Below, in pieces: positions 7,713-16,301 of a stretch of 29,232 nt of DNA. This DNA comes from an uncultured Bacteroidota bacterium (GTDB lineage Bacteria; Bacteroidota; Bacteroidia; Chitinophagales; Chitinophagaceae). Below the pieces are notes generated by a model. The model was not told where the DNA came from. It made no database searches and saw only the letters and a program-made list of their open reading frames with translations. The translations under genes and the position numbers were made by a program. The DNA lies in assembly GCA_903912435.1 (NCBI GenBank), contig CAIWHI010000063.1, forward strand, positions 1 to 29,232, given 5' to 3'. The first letter of the stretch is position 1, and each line of letters starts with the position of its first letter.

Positions 7713-8777
7713 ATGGACACAACAGAAAATGACATCAAATTAACCCAATTTTCACGAGGGTCAGGATGTGGCTGCAAAATAGCACCAGCAGTTTTGAAAG
7801 AAATATTGGAGACAAGTTCAGACCAATCGCAATACGGCAATCTTTTAGTAGGCAATCAAACAAATGATGATGCTGCCGCTTATGATATGGGTAATGGTAA
7901 TGTTCTGATCTCTACCACAGATTTCTTTATGCCAATTGTAGATAATGCCTATGATTTTGGCCGAATCGCAGCAGCAAACGCCATTAGCGATGTTTATGCA
8001 ATGGGTGGAACCCCACTTATGGCTTTGGCAATTCTGGGGTGGCCTATAGAAAAAATACCGATAAGTGTTGCGCGCCAGGTGTTAGAGGGTGCCAGAAACA
8101 CCTGCCAAATAGCAGGTATTCCATTAGCCGGAGGTCATAGTATCGATTCAACTGAACCAATTTTTGGTCTATCAGTTAATGGATTATGTAATAAAGAAAA
8201 CCTAAAGCAAAATTCAACAGGTAGAGAAGGTGATTACTTGTTCCTGACTAAACCATTAGGCACAGGAATATTAAGTACGGCACAAAAGAGAGGCAAAATT
8301 ACAGATGATCATCTCATTACTCTTATCAAAAGCATGACCCAATTGAATTCTATTGGAGAATCACTGGGTAAAATTAAGGGAGTGACAGCAATGACAGATG
8401 TTACCGGATTTGGTTTAGCAGGGCACCTGATCGAAATGGCCGAAGGAGGTAATTTATCGGCTGAACTATACTATTCAAAACTATCATTGCTGGATGGTAC
8501 TGTGGAATACCTAAAAGAGCGTATCATACCAGATGCAACCTTTAGGAACTGGAATGCCTGTAGCAGCAAGATAAGTTTCGAAGCCGGGGTTGATGTGATG
8601 GAAGCATTTAGCCTTCTTCCGGATCCGCAGACTAATGGCGGTATATTAGTAGCTGTGAACTATGAAAGTATAAATGAAGTAGTTACATTACTAAAAGACA
8701 ATAATCTCGGCAGCCATCTGGAACCTATCGGGAGATTAACAGCAAAAGGGGATAAAGCCATAGTAGTACAAGCATAG
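7713..8777 (+). CDS. selD: Selenide, water dikinase (selenophosphate synthetase)
   Basis: A 354-residue SelD, the usual family length. It makes selenophosphate from selenide and ATP, the selenium donor for selenocysteine and for 2-selenouridine in tRNA. It aligns along its whole length with the E. coli enzyme: start MDTTENDIKLTQ against MSENSIRLTQ, then G-S-G-C-G-C-K with catalytic Cys19 and Lys22 (E. coli Cys17/Lys20), N-D-D-A-A-A-Y, S-T-T-D-F-F-M-P-I-V-D-N, A-I-L-G-W-P, G-G-H-S-I-D, M-T-D-V-T-G-F-G-L and D-P-Q-T-N-G-G. The catalytic residue is an ordinary cysteine, not selenocysteine. The frame opens 27 codons earlier at a GTG, but only the ATG at 7713 matches the family. Neither selA/selB nor the tRNA 2-selenouridine synthase gene is in the window, so the end use of the selenium is not visible. 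Its terminator is shared with the converging surface-protein gene. Confidence 0.97.
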   Translation: MDTTENDIKLTQFSRGSGCGCKIAPAVLKEILETSSDQSQYGNLLVGNQTNDDAAAYDMGNGNVLISTTDFFMPIVDNAYDFGRIAAANAISDVYAMGGTPLMALAILGWPIEKIPISVARQVLEGARNTCQIAGIPLAGGHSIDSTEPIFGLSVNGLCNKENLKQNSTGREGDYLFLTKPLGTGILSTAQKRGKITDDHLITLIKSMTQLNSIGESLGKIKGVTAMTDVTGFGLAGHLIEMAEGGNLSAELYYSKLSLLDGTVEYLKERIIPDATFRNWNACSSKISFEAGVDVMEAFSLLPDPQTNGGILVAVNYESINEVVTLLKDNNLGSHLEPIGRLTAKGDKAIVVQA

Positions 8778-8807
8778 CAGGGTTCATTTATCAATTTGGA
8801 CCATTTG

Positions 8808-8851
8808 ATTCAATAAAAAAGGGCTGCATAAGCAGCCCTTTTTTATTGAAT
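8808..8851. terminator. Bidirectional intrinsic terminator
   Basis: A perfect 20-bp inverted repeat with a 4-nt ATAA loop (8828-8831). The GC core GGGCTGC/GCAGCCC is flanked by six A on the left and six T on the right, so it works in both directions. It sits between selD and the convergent giant gene, 30 bp after the selD stop and 12 bp beyond the other gene's stop. Confidence 0.92.
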
Positions 8852-8862
8852 ATTGTATTCAA

Positions 8863-11800
8863 CTATTGCTCAACTGCAATACGAATAACAGTATTATCAG
8901 CACCTGAACGAATTGTCAACAGATAATTACCATTGCTGATATTGTTACCTAACTGAACATTTTCATTTACAGAACCGTTAATTGTCATTGACTTAGAAGA
9001 GTAAACAACCTGGCCAAGCATGTTAGTTAACTCAATTGTTACTTCCTGATCAGCAACTGTACCTAAAGAACCCTTGATCGTAAAGAATCCTTTATTAGGG
9101 TTAGGCATAACAGTGAAGTTAGCATTAGAAGAAGAAACCTGGCTTACAGCAGTAACATCCCTTACAGACATCAAAATTGAACCCTTACCAACTTCATCAC
9201 CACAAATATCAGTGCAAGAAACCTGACAACCGATAATATCAGCATCGTTTAACTGGCTAATTGTATAAGTACTGCTATTAGCTCCTGTTATTGGGTTACC
9301 ATTCAACATCCATTGATAAGAAGGAGTTCCAGTAACATCAGTAGCTGTTGCAGTAAAGATTACAGTAGTACGGTTAGTAACATGTACACCAGTATTAGCT
9401 GATACTGTTACAACAGGAACAACCGGAGATTTTACAGTCATTGTGATTGAATTACTTGTAGCAGAATCAGATCCAGTTGTTAAACATGCATAACTACTAG
9501 CCATAATAACACTGATATTATCAGCATTAGCAACCAATGTACTGTAGTTAAGACCAGAACCAACGACAGAACCATTTCTCACCCAGCTATAGTTTGCTGA
9601 CGAACCACTATTTGTAGGTGTTGCAGTAAATAATACATATTTACCCTGGCAAACAGTATCAGGAGAATTAGAAGCAATAACAACAGAAGGAGTAAGATTA
9701 GGCATTACTGTCATTACGATTGGAGAACTGAAAACAGTAGAAGGAGTTACACAAGTAGCATTACTTACCATCTTAACAGTAATTGACTCACCATTGTTTG
9801 GAGTATAAACGAAATCACTAGTATCAGAACCTGCACTGAAACCATTTACCATCCATGTGTAATGTGGTGTACCACCATTTACCGGAGTAGCACTATAAAC
9901 ACCTGATGTGCCAGCACAAACATTGCTAGCAATAGATGAAGATACCGATACACCTGGAGTAACAGTAGGAGTTATACTAATTGCAACAGGATTAGCCATT
10001 ACACTTGTACAACCTGTAGCAACATCAGTAGCTTTTACTGAATAAGTACCAGCAGCGGTTTTCAAACCGAAATCAATTGTACCGCCTGTACCTGAGTTTG
10101 GAAGACCAACACTTGAAGAACCATACATCAACTGATAATTAACACCATTAGAAGATGTATTTAAACCAACATGTACACCACCAAGACCAGCGCAATATGA
10201 ACCACCACCTGTGATCGTATCAATGGCCGGATTAGGATTGATAACAATAGTAGCACTTGAAGACATATTGCTGGTACAAGCAGTAGTAGCATTTCTTGCA
10301 ATTACCGTATAGGTACCAGATAAAGGTTGTAAACCAAAATTCAATGAACTACCATTACCATGTAACGTTGTGATAACACCACCATTAATTAAATCATAGT
10401 CTATACCAGTTGTAGAACTGCTTAGCATTACAGAGGAACCTGCACCACCAGAACAATAGCTACCACCACCTAATACTGTATAAACATTAGGTACAGGAAC
10501 TACAGTAATAGTAGCAGTACCAGACATTGTACTTGCACAACCTGTAGATGCATCAGTAGCAGTAACCCTGTAAATACCTACATTAGTGTAAGTACCGAAA
10601 ACTATTGAAGAACCAGAACCAACAGCAGATGCTGTTACAGCACCAGTCATAGAATAGTTAATACCAGGGTAAGAAGTATCTAAACCTACAGGTAAACCAG
10701 CACCCCCAGCGCAATAACTACCACCACCTACCACAGTACTAACTGTAGGCAAAGGATTAACAGAAATTACAGCCTCACCCAACATTACACTAGTACAACC
10801 AGTAGAAGGAATTGTAGCTACAACAGTATAATTACCTTCATTAGTTAATAAACCGAAATCAAGGGCAATACCAGTACCAGTAATCGGAGAACCAACTGCA
10901 TGGGTACGATTGTATAATTGGTATTTAACACCGAATGTAGAACCATCTAACCTAACGTGTACACCATTTCCACCCACACAATATGAACCACCACCAGTAA
11001 CATTGAAAATAGAAGGCAATGCATTTGTATTAATGTTAACTGAACCCATCATATTGTTTGCACAATGAGTTATGTTATTTACAGCAGTTACGCTATAGCT
11101 ACCATTTGCGGTAAACACCCCGAAATCAAGAGCACCACCAAGACCTGAAGTAGGACCTGCTACAATTGAACCACCTTGCCACAAAGTGTAGCTGATACCA
11201 GTATTTGAATAGTACAAACCAACATGGTTACCTGTACTACCAGAGCAATAAGAACCACCACCAGTAACAGGATAAGCGACAGGTAAGGAATTGATTGCAA
11301 TAACAGCCGAACCAGCCATATTATTAACACAACCTGTTGTAGTATTTGTTCCAACAATTGTATAATTACCAACAGCGGTTTTATTACCGAAAGATATTGG
11401 TAAACCTGTACCAACCATAGTACCTACCGGAGTAGAAGCATTCCATAATTGATAACTAACACCAGTTTCAGATGAATCTGAACCTACAGGAAGACCATTA
11501 CCACCTGAACAATAAGCACCACCACCAGTTACATTTGTAATCATTGGTAATGGATTGATTGTAACTGTTGCACTACCTGTCATATTATTTGTACAACCTG
11601 TTGAAGTTGTTACAGCACTTACAGTGTAAGCACCAGGTAATGTTTGAAGACCAAATGATATTGCAGAACCAGAACCACTTACAGGGCTACCAATTGCCGA
11701 ACCCGCATTCCATAACTGATAATCAACACCTGATACTGAACCAGCAAGACCAACTAAAACACCAGTTCCACCAGCGCAATATGGACCACCACCATTTACA

Positions 11801-14178
11801 ACCTTAGCAACAGGAGGATTGCTGATAGATATTAATGCACCACCACTCATACTACTAGTACAACCGGTTACGGCATTAATTGCTTTAATAGTGTAAAGAC
11901 CAGCTATAGTTTGCAAACCGAAATTCATTGCAGCACCAGAACCACCAGCAGATGTTAATAATGTAGTACCTCTCCTCATTTCATAATTAACACCCATATC
12001 TGAATTGCTTAAAGTAACTGGAAGACCAATACCACCAGCGCAATAGTTACCACTACCTGTAACACTATAAACATTAGGCAAAGGTGTAACAGCAACAGCC
12101 GCTGCACCAGACATATTCATTGTACAATTTGTAGTTGTATTAGTAGCAATAATAGTATAGTTACCTGGAGCAGAAATAGATGAATAAGTTAATGCGCCAC
12201 CTGTACCTGCCTGAGTAGGACCATAAGTAGAAGTATAGTTATTAAATAATTGATAATTAACACCTGTAGTAGAGCCATTTAAACCGATAGATACACCAGA
12301 ACCACCTGTACAATATGTTCCACCACCTGATACATTATAAGTAGAAGGCAATGAGTTAATTGTTATATTAGCTGTACCTGTTTGTGTACTTACACAACCT
12401 GTTAAAAGATTGGTAGCTACAACAGTACGAGAACCCAGACCAGTACGGTAACCGAAAGTAATAGCACCACCGGTACCGCTAACAGGTAGTCCTTCAGCAA
12501 CACCATTATTTAGCATTTGGTAACTATAGTTGACACCACTTTGTGAGCCATTTAATCCTAATTGAACACCAGTTCCACCAGCGCAATAGCTGCTTGGACC
12601 ACCACCTACTACTACAACATTATTAAGAGTAGGGGTAGGATTAGTTGCAACAGTAGCTGAACCAGTCATGTTACTTGTACAACCAGAAGAAGGATCGGTA
12701 GCCACAACACTATAAGTACCTACTGCAGTGAAATTACCAAAACTGATACCAGGACCAGCACCAGTAACAGGAGCACCTACAGGAGTACTACCATTATATA
12801 ACTGATAGTTGATACCATAAGAAGTAGCACTAAGACCTATTGGAACGCCGGTTGTAGTACCTGCACAATAATTACCACCTGTTGGTGATACATTAAACGC
12901 ACTTGGAACACCAGAAACAGAAATATTAGTAGAAGTAAAACATCCTGTAGCACCTGATTGGTAAGAAATTACAGGGGAACCAATAGCAATACCAGTTACC
13001 ACACCTGTAGTAGAATTAATAGTAGCCACGCTTGGGTTAGATGATGACCAAGTACCTGCACCATCAGGATCAGACAATGTAATTGCAGAACCCTGACAAA
13101 CGTTAACCGGACCAGTAATATTAGATGGAGTACCATTTACCTGAACTACTATAAGAGAAGAGGCAAATGTACATGAACCATTAACTGTATAAGAAACTGT
13201 TGCTGTACCAACTAATAAACCTGTTACAACACCAGTAGCAGCATTTACACTAACTTTAGGTGAAGAAGAACTCCATGTACCAGGACCACTTGCACCAGCA
13301 TTAGTAAGAGTAGTAGAAGTACCTACGCATACTAATGGTGTACCAGAAACGGTACCGGCATTAGGACCAGGGCATAAAGTAACCATACCATTACCAACAG
13401 CAGGTGCGTAACCCTGAGTGTGCGTTACTGCACTACAAAGAGTAGGATCTGTATAGGATGAACCACCACCGCCACCGCCTGATGTACCTAGTCCGCTAGC
13501 ACCACCCCAGTAGCCGCCGCCACCGGTACCATATGCAGAACGAGCTCCGCCTATGCCTAAAGAACCTGAGTTACCATTGGTTCCACCGCTTGTTTGGGTA
13601 CCACCAGTTCCGCCGGTACCACCATAAGTAGCGTTAACAACACCGGTACCTCCTACAAGTCCGCCACCTGAGCCGCCAAAACCATAATAGTCGGCACCGC
13701 CGCCACCACCACCGGCAACAATTACGCGGTTAGATGCTGTATAGGGTGAAACGTTAAGGCCAGAGATTGTACCTGCGGTAAAGCGGATATCTGTACCACC
13801 ACCGCTGGCACCAGCACAACTACCACCAGTTACACCACCGTTGAAACCACCTGTTTGGGCAGTACAACTACTACATGTTTCACTACCACCAGCGCCACCT
13901 ACATATATATAGAGAACCTGACCTGGAGTAACCACAAGATTACATTGAACACGTCCTGCTGCAGCATATTGCACAGCATTACCACATTGCCAGTAAGGAT
14001 AACCCCCACCGCCGCCTATGGCATCTACATACAGAGAAGTAACCCCAGCCGGCACAGTATATGTTTGCTGGCCTCCAGTATATGTAAACACACTGGTTTG
14101 GGCTTGAACGTTGACCGTCCATACTAATAACAAAGCGACAATTGCTGCCAATTTTGAAAGGTAGAGTTGTGGTTTCAT
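8863..14178 (-). CDS. Giant T9SS-secreted surface protein with Gly-rich domain and 11 GGGxYC repeats
   Basis: A 1771-aa protein. Order of parts: signal peptide (1-26, ending VQA); Gly-rich domain (about 28-268) with T-Y-T-V-P-A-G-V-T-S-L, V-T-P-G-Q-V-L-Y-I-Y-V-G-G-A-G, G-G-G-T-D-I-R and I-V-A-G-G-G-G-G, the pattern of the ALK/LTK-type glycine-rich family; two bacterial Ig-like (BIG2-type) modules (about 270-425, each with TWSSS...VTG); eleven ~88-aa GGGxYC repeats (about 433-1405); three PKD/Ig-like modules (about 1405-1685); and a T9SS type A sorting domain (about 1687-1771) with M-P-N-P-N-K-G-F-F and N-M-L-G-Q-V-V-Y-S. The last should direct export through T9SS and surface attachment. Likely an adhesin or surface-layer component; no enzyme domain was seen. 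The start is the ATG directly before the signal peptide. Stop is TAG, followed by the shared terminator. Confidence 0.92.
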   Translation of the reverse strand: MKPQLYLSKLAAIVALLLVWTVNVQAQTSVFTYTGGQQTYTVPAGVTSLYVDAIGGGGGYPYWQCGNAVQYAAAGRVQCNLVVTPGQVLYIYVGGAGGSETCSSCTAQTGGFNGGVTGGSCAGASGGGTDIRFTAGTISGLNVSPYTASNRVIVAGGGGGGADYYGFGGSGGGLVGGTGVVNATYGGTGGTGGTQTSGGTNGNSGSLGIGGARSAYGTGGGGYWGGASGLGTSGGGGGGSSYTDPTLCSAVTHTQGYAPAVGNGMVTLCPGPNAGTVSGTPLVCVGTSTTLTNAGASGPGTWSSSSPKVSVNAATGVVTGLLVGTATVSYTVNGSCTFASSLIVVQVNGTPSNITGPVNVCQGSAITLSDPDGAGTWSSSNPSVATINSTTGVVTGIAIGSPVISYQSGATGCFTSTNISVSGVPSAFNVSPTGGNYCAGTTTGVPIGLSATSYGINYQLYNGSTPVGAPVTGAGPGISFGNFTAVGTYSVVATDPSSGCTSNMTGSATVATNPTPTLNNVVVVGGGPSSYCAGGTGVQLGLNGSQSGVNYSYQMLNNGVAEGLPVSGTGGAITFGYRTGLGSRTVVATNLLTGCVSTQTGTANITINSLPSTYNVSGGGTYCTGGSGVSIGLNGSTTGVNYQLFNNYTSTYGPTQAGTGGALTYSSISAPGNYTIIATNTTTNCTMNMSGAAAVAVTPLPNVYSVTGSGNYCAGGIGLPVTLSNSDMGVNYEMRRGTTLLTSAGGSGAAMNFGLQTIAGLYTIKAINAVTGCTSSMSGGALISISNPPVAKVVNGGGPYCAGGTGVLVGLAGSVSGVDYQLWNAGSAIGSPVSGSGSAISFGLQTLPGAYTVSAVTTSTGCTNNMTGSATVTINPLPMITNVTGGGAYCSGGNGLPVGSDSSETGVSYQLWNASTPVGTMVGTGLPISFGNKTAVGNYTIVGTNTTTGCVNNMAGSAVIAINSLPVAYPVTGGGSYCSGSTGNHVGLYYSNTGISYTLWQGGSIVAGPTSGLGGALDFGVFTANGSYSVTAVNNITHCANNMMGSVNINTNALPSIFNVTGGGSYCVGGNGVHVRLDGSTFGVKYQLYNRTHAVGSPITGTGIALDFGLLTNEGNYTVVATIPSTGCTSVMLGEAVISVNPLPTVSTVVGGGSYCAGGAGLPVGLDTSYPGINYSMTGAVTASAVGSGSSIVFGTYTNVGIYRVTATDASTGCASTMSGTATITVVPVPNVYTVLGGGSYCSGGAGSSVMLSSSTTGIDYDLINGGVITTLHGNGSSLNFGLQPLSGTYTVIARNATTACTSNMSSSATIVINPNPAIDTITGGGSYCAGLGGVHVGLNTSSNGVNYQLMYGSSSVGLPNSGTGGTIDFGLKTAAGTYSVKATDVATGCTSVMANPVAISITPTVTPGVSVSSSIASNVCAGTSGVYSATPVNGGTPHYTWMVNGFSAGSDTSDFVYTPNNGESITVKMVSNATCVTPSTVFSSPIVMTVMPNLTPSVVIASNSPDTVCQGKYVLFTATPTNSGSSANYSWVRNGSVVGSGLNYSTLVANADNISVIMASSYACLTTGSDSATSNSITMTVKSPVVPVVTVSANTGVHVTNRTTVIFTATATDVTGTPSYQWMLNGNPITGANSSTYTISQLNDADIIGCQVSCTDICGDEVGKGSILMSVRDVTAVSQVSSSNANFTVMPNPNKGFFTIKGSLGTVADQEVTIELTNMLGQVVYSSKSMTINGSVNENVQLGNNISNGNYLLTIRSGADNTVIRIAVEQ
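9965..12885 (-). repeat. Array of 11 GGGxYC protein repeats (~265-bp period)
   Basis: Eleven in-frame units of 86-92 codons, each of the form GGGxYCxGGxG...GLxxSxxGVxYQL...G...FG...G.Y.V.A....GC...M.G...I..NPLP. At DNA level the marker CAATA(G/A)CTACCACCACC recurs each period. Each unit has exactly two cysteines, one after the GGGxY start and one near the end, and nearly always a methionine 3-4 residues after the second. One unit has Gln in place of that Met. Unit divergence suggests old duplication rather than recent expansion. Confidence 0.9.
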
Positions 14179-14488
14179 TGAACTATCAATTTAAAAATTT
14201 GAAAAAAAATGAACTAAAACTTGCTTAAAAAAATATAAAATCGGTTAAAATAAATACACTTTTTTTAATGCTATCTACAATAATTGTCAAAGCTTTTTTG
14301 ATCATTTTTCACTGAAAATTGCAATGAAAATGAGGATATATTCCAGCTAAACAGTACTTAGATAAATTAAGGAAGTAAATTTAACAAAATAGTTTTGGAT
14401 TAATTGCGATTCCGTACAAATATATTTTCAAATAATGTAGCTGCAGACTAAAATTTATCAATTGAATGTGAATTAAGTATTAGTAACA
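14179..14488. other. AT-rich upstream region of the first giant gene
   Basis: A 310-bp AT-rich gap with long A/T runs near 14215-14285, downstream of the sulfotransferase-like gene and upstream of the giant surface gene. One -7-like match on the minus strand (TATATTTG, 14424-14417) would imply a leader of about 230 nt, and no -33 lies at proper spacing. No terminator hairpin is obvious for the upstream gene, so partial read-through is possible. Confidence 0.35.
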
Positions 14489-15997
14489 TCAATAACCTTG
14501 AGCCTTCCAAATAAGTTGTTCCAGTACCTTCCTGCTTATGATATTGGTTCGGTATTCGTATGTAGGAGCCCAGCGCAATTCGGTATACATATATTTCTCA
14601 GGTAGTGCTTCCCAATCAATGTTTTTTGCCCTGTCAATAATAAATAGTTTACTATACCTGCCACCCATATTCACAAATAGAGATTTATCCTTTAGTTCTA
14701 TTACGTTGCCACCACGAACATAAAAATTCTTCTTTCCATCACCTGTACAAGTATATTCCCATACCTGTGTAAAATCTTTGTTTGGCCCCTCAGGCTCTTT
14801 TACTATTTCTACTGTAGGGAGGGAATCACTTCTATTGCAGGAATTATTGTTGTAAAAGCAAAAATCACCATTACTTAAAATATTTATTGCATGTTGCTGG
14901 CAAAATAAACCAGACCCTTGTCCCACATTACCCGGTTTAAAATTCTCACCATATGTGGCCAATACCTTACCACTAGGGTATTCAATTTTCACTACCCTGC
15001 TGATATTCTTATAACCGAGGTAAATCACCTTAGCATGTTCATCAAAATAAAACGAATTATCATGAGGATCGAACAATAATATTGTATCAGCCGGATTGTA
15101 ATAGGGCAAATCGCTATTCATATAATAATCCAGTGATTTCCACGACCATATAATATTATTGTCCTTGTCATATTCTACAAGAAAGCCAAACTTACCTATT
15201 TTATATCCATCGTGCGGCTCAATAATTTTACTATCAATGGTTTCGAGGGATGGTACACCATTATTTTTTACAATCTTAGCCAGGCGGTTCTGCATACCCA
15301 TTGCCAGATAATGCCCATTAGACATTTTATAGAATTCGTGGTGATACAACTCACCATGGGCAGTATCTCCACTAATTTTACCAACCTTTGGCGACTTCCA
15401 TATTTTGTTACCGTTGTAATCTATTTCGAAATCATCACCACATATAAAGGTCATTGTATTTTCTTTTGTAATCTTTACATCAGCCACATTGCCACCAAAT
15501 TCCTTAGTTTCAGGAATAAACCACACAGGCTGTCCGTTCATATCATATATTACCCCACCACCATCTACTATTATGTAGTTATCATTGTGCTTTTTTGTAG
15601 GTAGCATCACCCTTAGGCGTTGCTTACTACTATCTACCCGGTCGTTTTTAATTGTCTGAAAATGATTCAAAGGACTGGTTCGTACCGCTTTCCCCTTTAG
15701 GTTATAAGTAACTCTCCAGGTATATTCATTCCCAAATAAGGGTACCTCAGCAATTATCCGGTTCTTATCGGTACTCAATTTATTAATGATATTCTTCGAA
15801 AATGAATCCTTATTATCTTGTCTTCCCTGCGCGATTTCTAATAAGTAATCACCTGATTTATCGCCAGAGGGAAAACTAAATCCAATTATTCTGTAATGCA
15901 ATTTACTCCCTTCACCAGGAAAATACTGGCTATATACATGACCTGCGCCCAATAATAAAATAAGTAACAAAACAATTCTTCCCATAATAATCTTCAT
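14489..15997 (-). CDS. Secreted arylsulfotransferase (ASST)-like protein
   Basis: About 502 aa from the ATG at 15997 (signal peptide MKIIMGRIVLLLILLLGAG... ending VYSQ); an in-frame ATG at 15985 is nearly as good. A longer frame from 16093 adds a hydrophobic stretch that makes a poorer export signal. The body looks like the beta-propeller of bacterial arylsulfate sulfotransferases: repeated blade turns (M-N-G-Q-P-V-W-F, Y-N-G-N-K-I-W-K, N-N-I-I-W-S-W) and histidine-bearing motifs where the family has active-site residues (Y-H-H-E-F-Y-K-M-S-N-G-H-Y-L, D-P-H-D-N-S, Q-Q-H-A-I-N-I-L-S-N-G-D-F-C-F-Y). Known members move sulfate between phenolic compounds in the periplasm. N-terminal ~130 residues resemble the usual Ig-like leader domain. 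Stop is TGA. Physiological substrate unknown. Confidence 0.72.
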   Translation of the reverse strand: MKIIMGRIVLLLILLLGAGHVYSQYFPGEGSKLHYRIIGFSFPSGDKSGDYLLEIAQGRQDNKDSFSKNIINKLSTDKNRIIAEVPLFGNEYTWRVTYNLKGKAVRTSPLNHFQTIKNDRVDSSKQRLRVMLPTKKHNDNYIIVDGGGVIYDMNGQPVWFIPETKEFGGNVADVKITKENTMTFICGDDFEIDYNGNKIWKSPKVGKISGDTAHGELYHHEFYKMSNGHYLAMGMQNRLAKIVKNNGVPSLETIDSKIIEPHDGYKIGKFGFLVEYDKDNNIIWSWKSLDYYMNSDLPYYNPADTILLFDPHDNSFYFDEHAKVIYLGYKNISRVVKIEYPSGKVLATYGENFKPGNVGQGSGLFCQQHAINILSNGDFCFYNNNSCNRSDSLPTVEIVKEPEGPNKDFTQVWEYTCTGDGKKNFYVRGGNVIELKDKSLFVNMGGRYSKLFIIDRAKNIDWEALPEKYMYTELRWAPTYEYRTNIISRKVLEQLIWKAQGY

Positions 15998-16301
15998 TTG
16001 GCGATAAAGATATAACAAAATATCCTTGACAAATTGCAGAATAAAGGTTAACAAAAAAGCGAATAATAGAAAGCTAACCCTAGACTCTAACATTCTAAAG
16101 TAAAAATTAATACCAGTTAAACTACATTTACGGGCATGGTTAACAGTGTAAATAAAAACCTACTATTAATAACCTATTGAATTTCGAAAATCAAATCACA
16201 TCTATATATCAACCAGCATATGTAGTGCAACCCCGGCAATATCTTCCAGTTTACTTATTTTTGTAGCCCGAATGTAAAATGATAATAAAAAACACTAGTG
16301 C
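15998..16301. promoter_or_regulatory. Divergent intergenic region with candidate gldB -7 element
   Basis: A 304-bp AT-rich gap between the divergent sulfotransferase-like gene and gldB. TATTTTTG at 16256-16263 matches the TAnnTTTG -7 consensus, 38 nt before the gldB ATG; no TTTG lies at the expected -33 position. No hairpin or ORF of note. Confidence 0.4.

Noticed and set aside
7528..7722. N-terminal extension of the 7048-7527 gene to a TTG
   Set aside because: It would overlap selD, cover the promoter and place 65 residues before a clear signal anchor.
11160..11807. Open frames on other strands or frames inside the giant genes (also near 13855, 19733, 23333, 24855)
   Set aside because: They are shadows of repetitive Gly/Thr/Val-rich coding sequence, with low-complexity peptides and no start context.
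9965..12885. CRISPR-like or satellite array because of the regular DNA period
   Set aside because: The period is about 265 bp, units diverge and stay in frame within one large gene; it is protein repetition.
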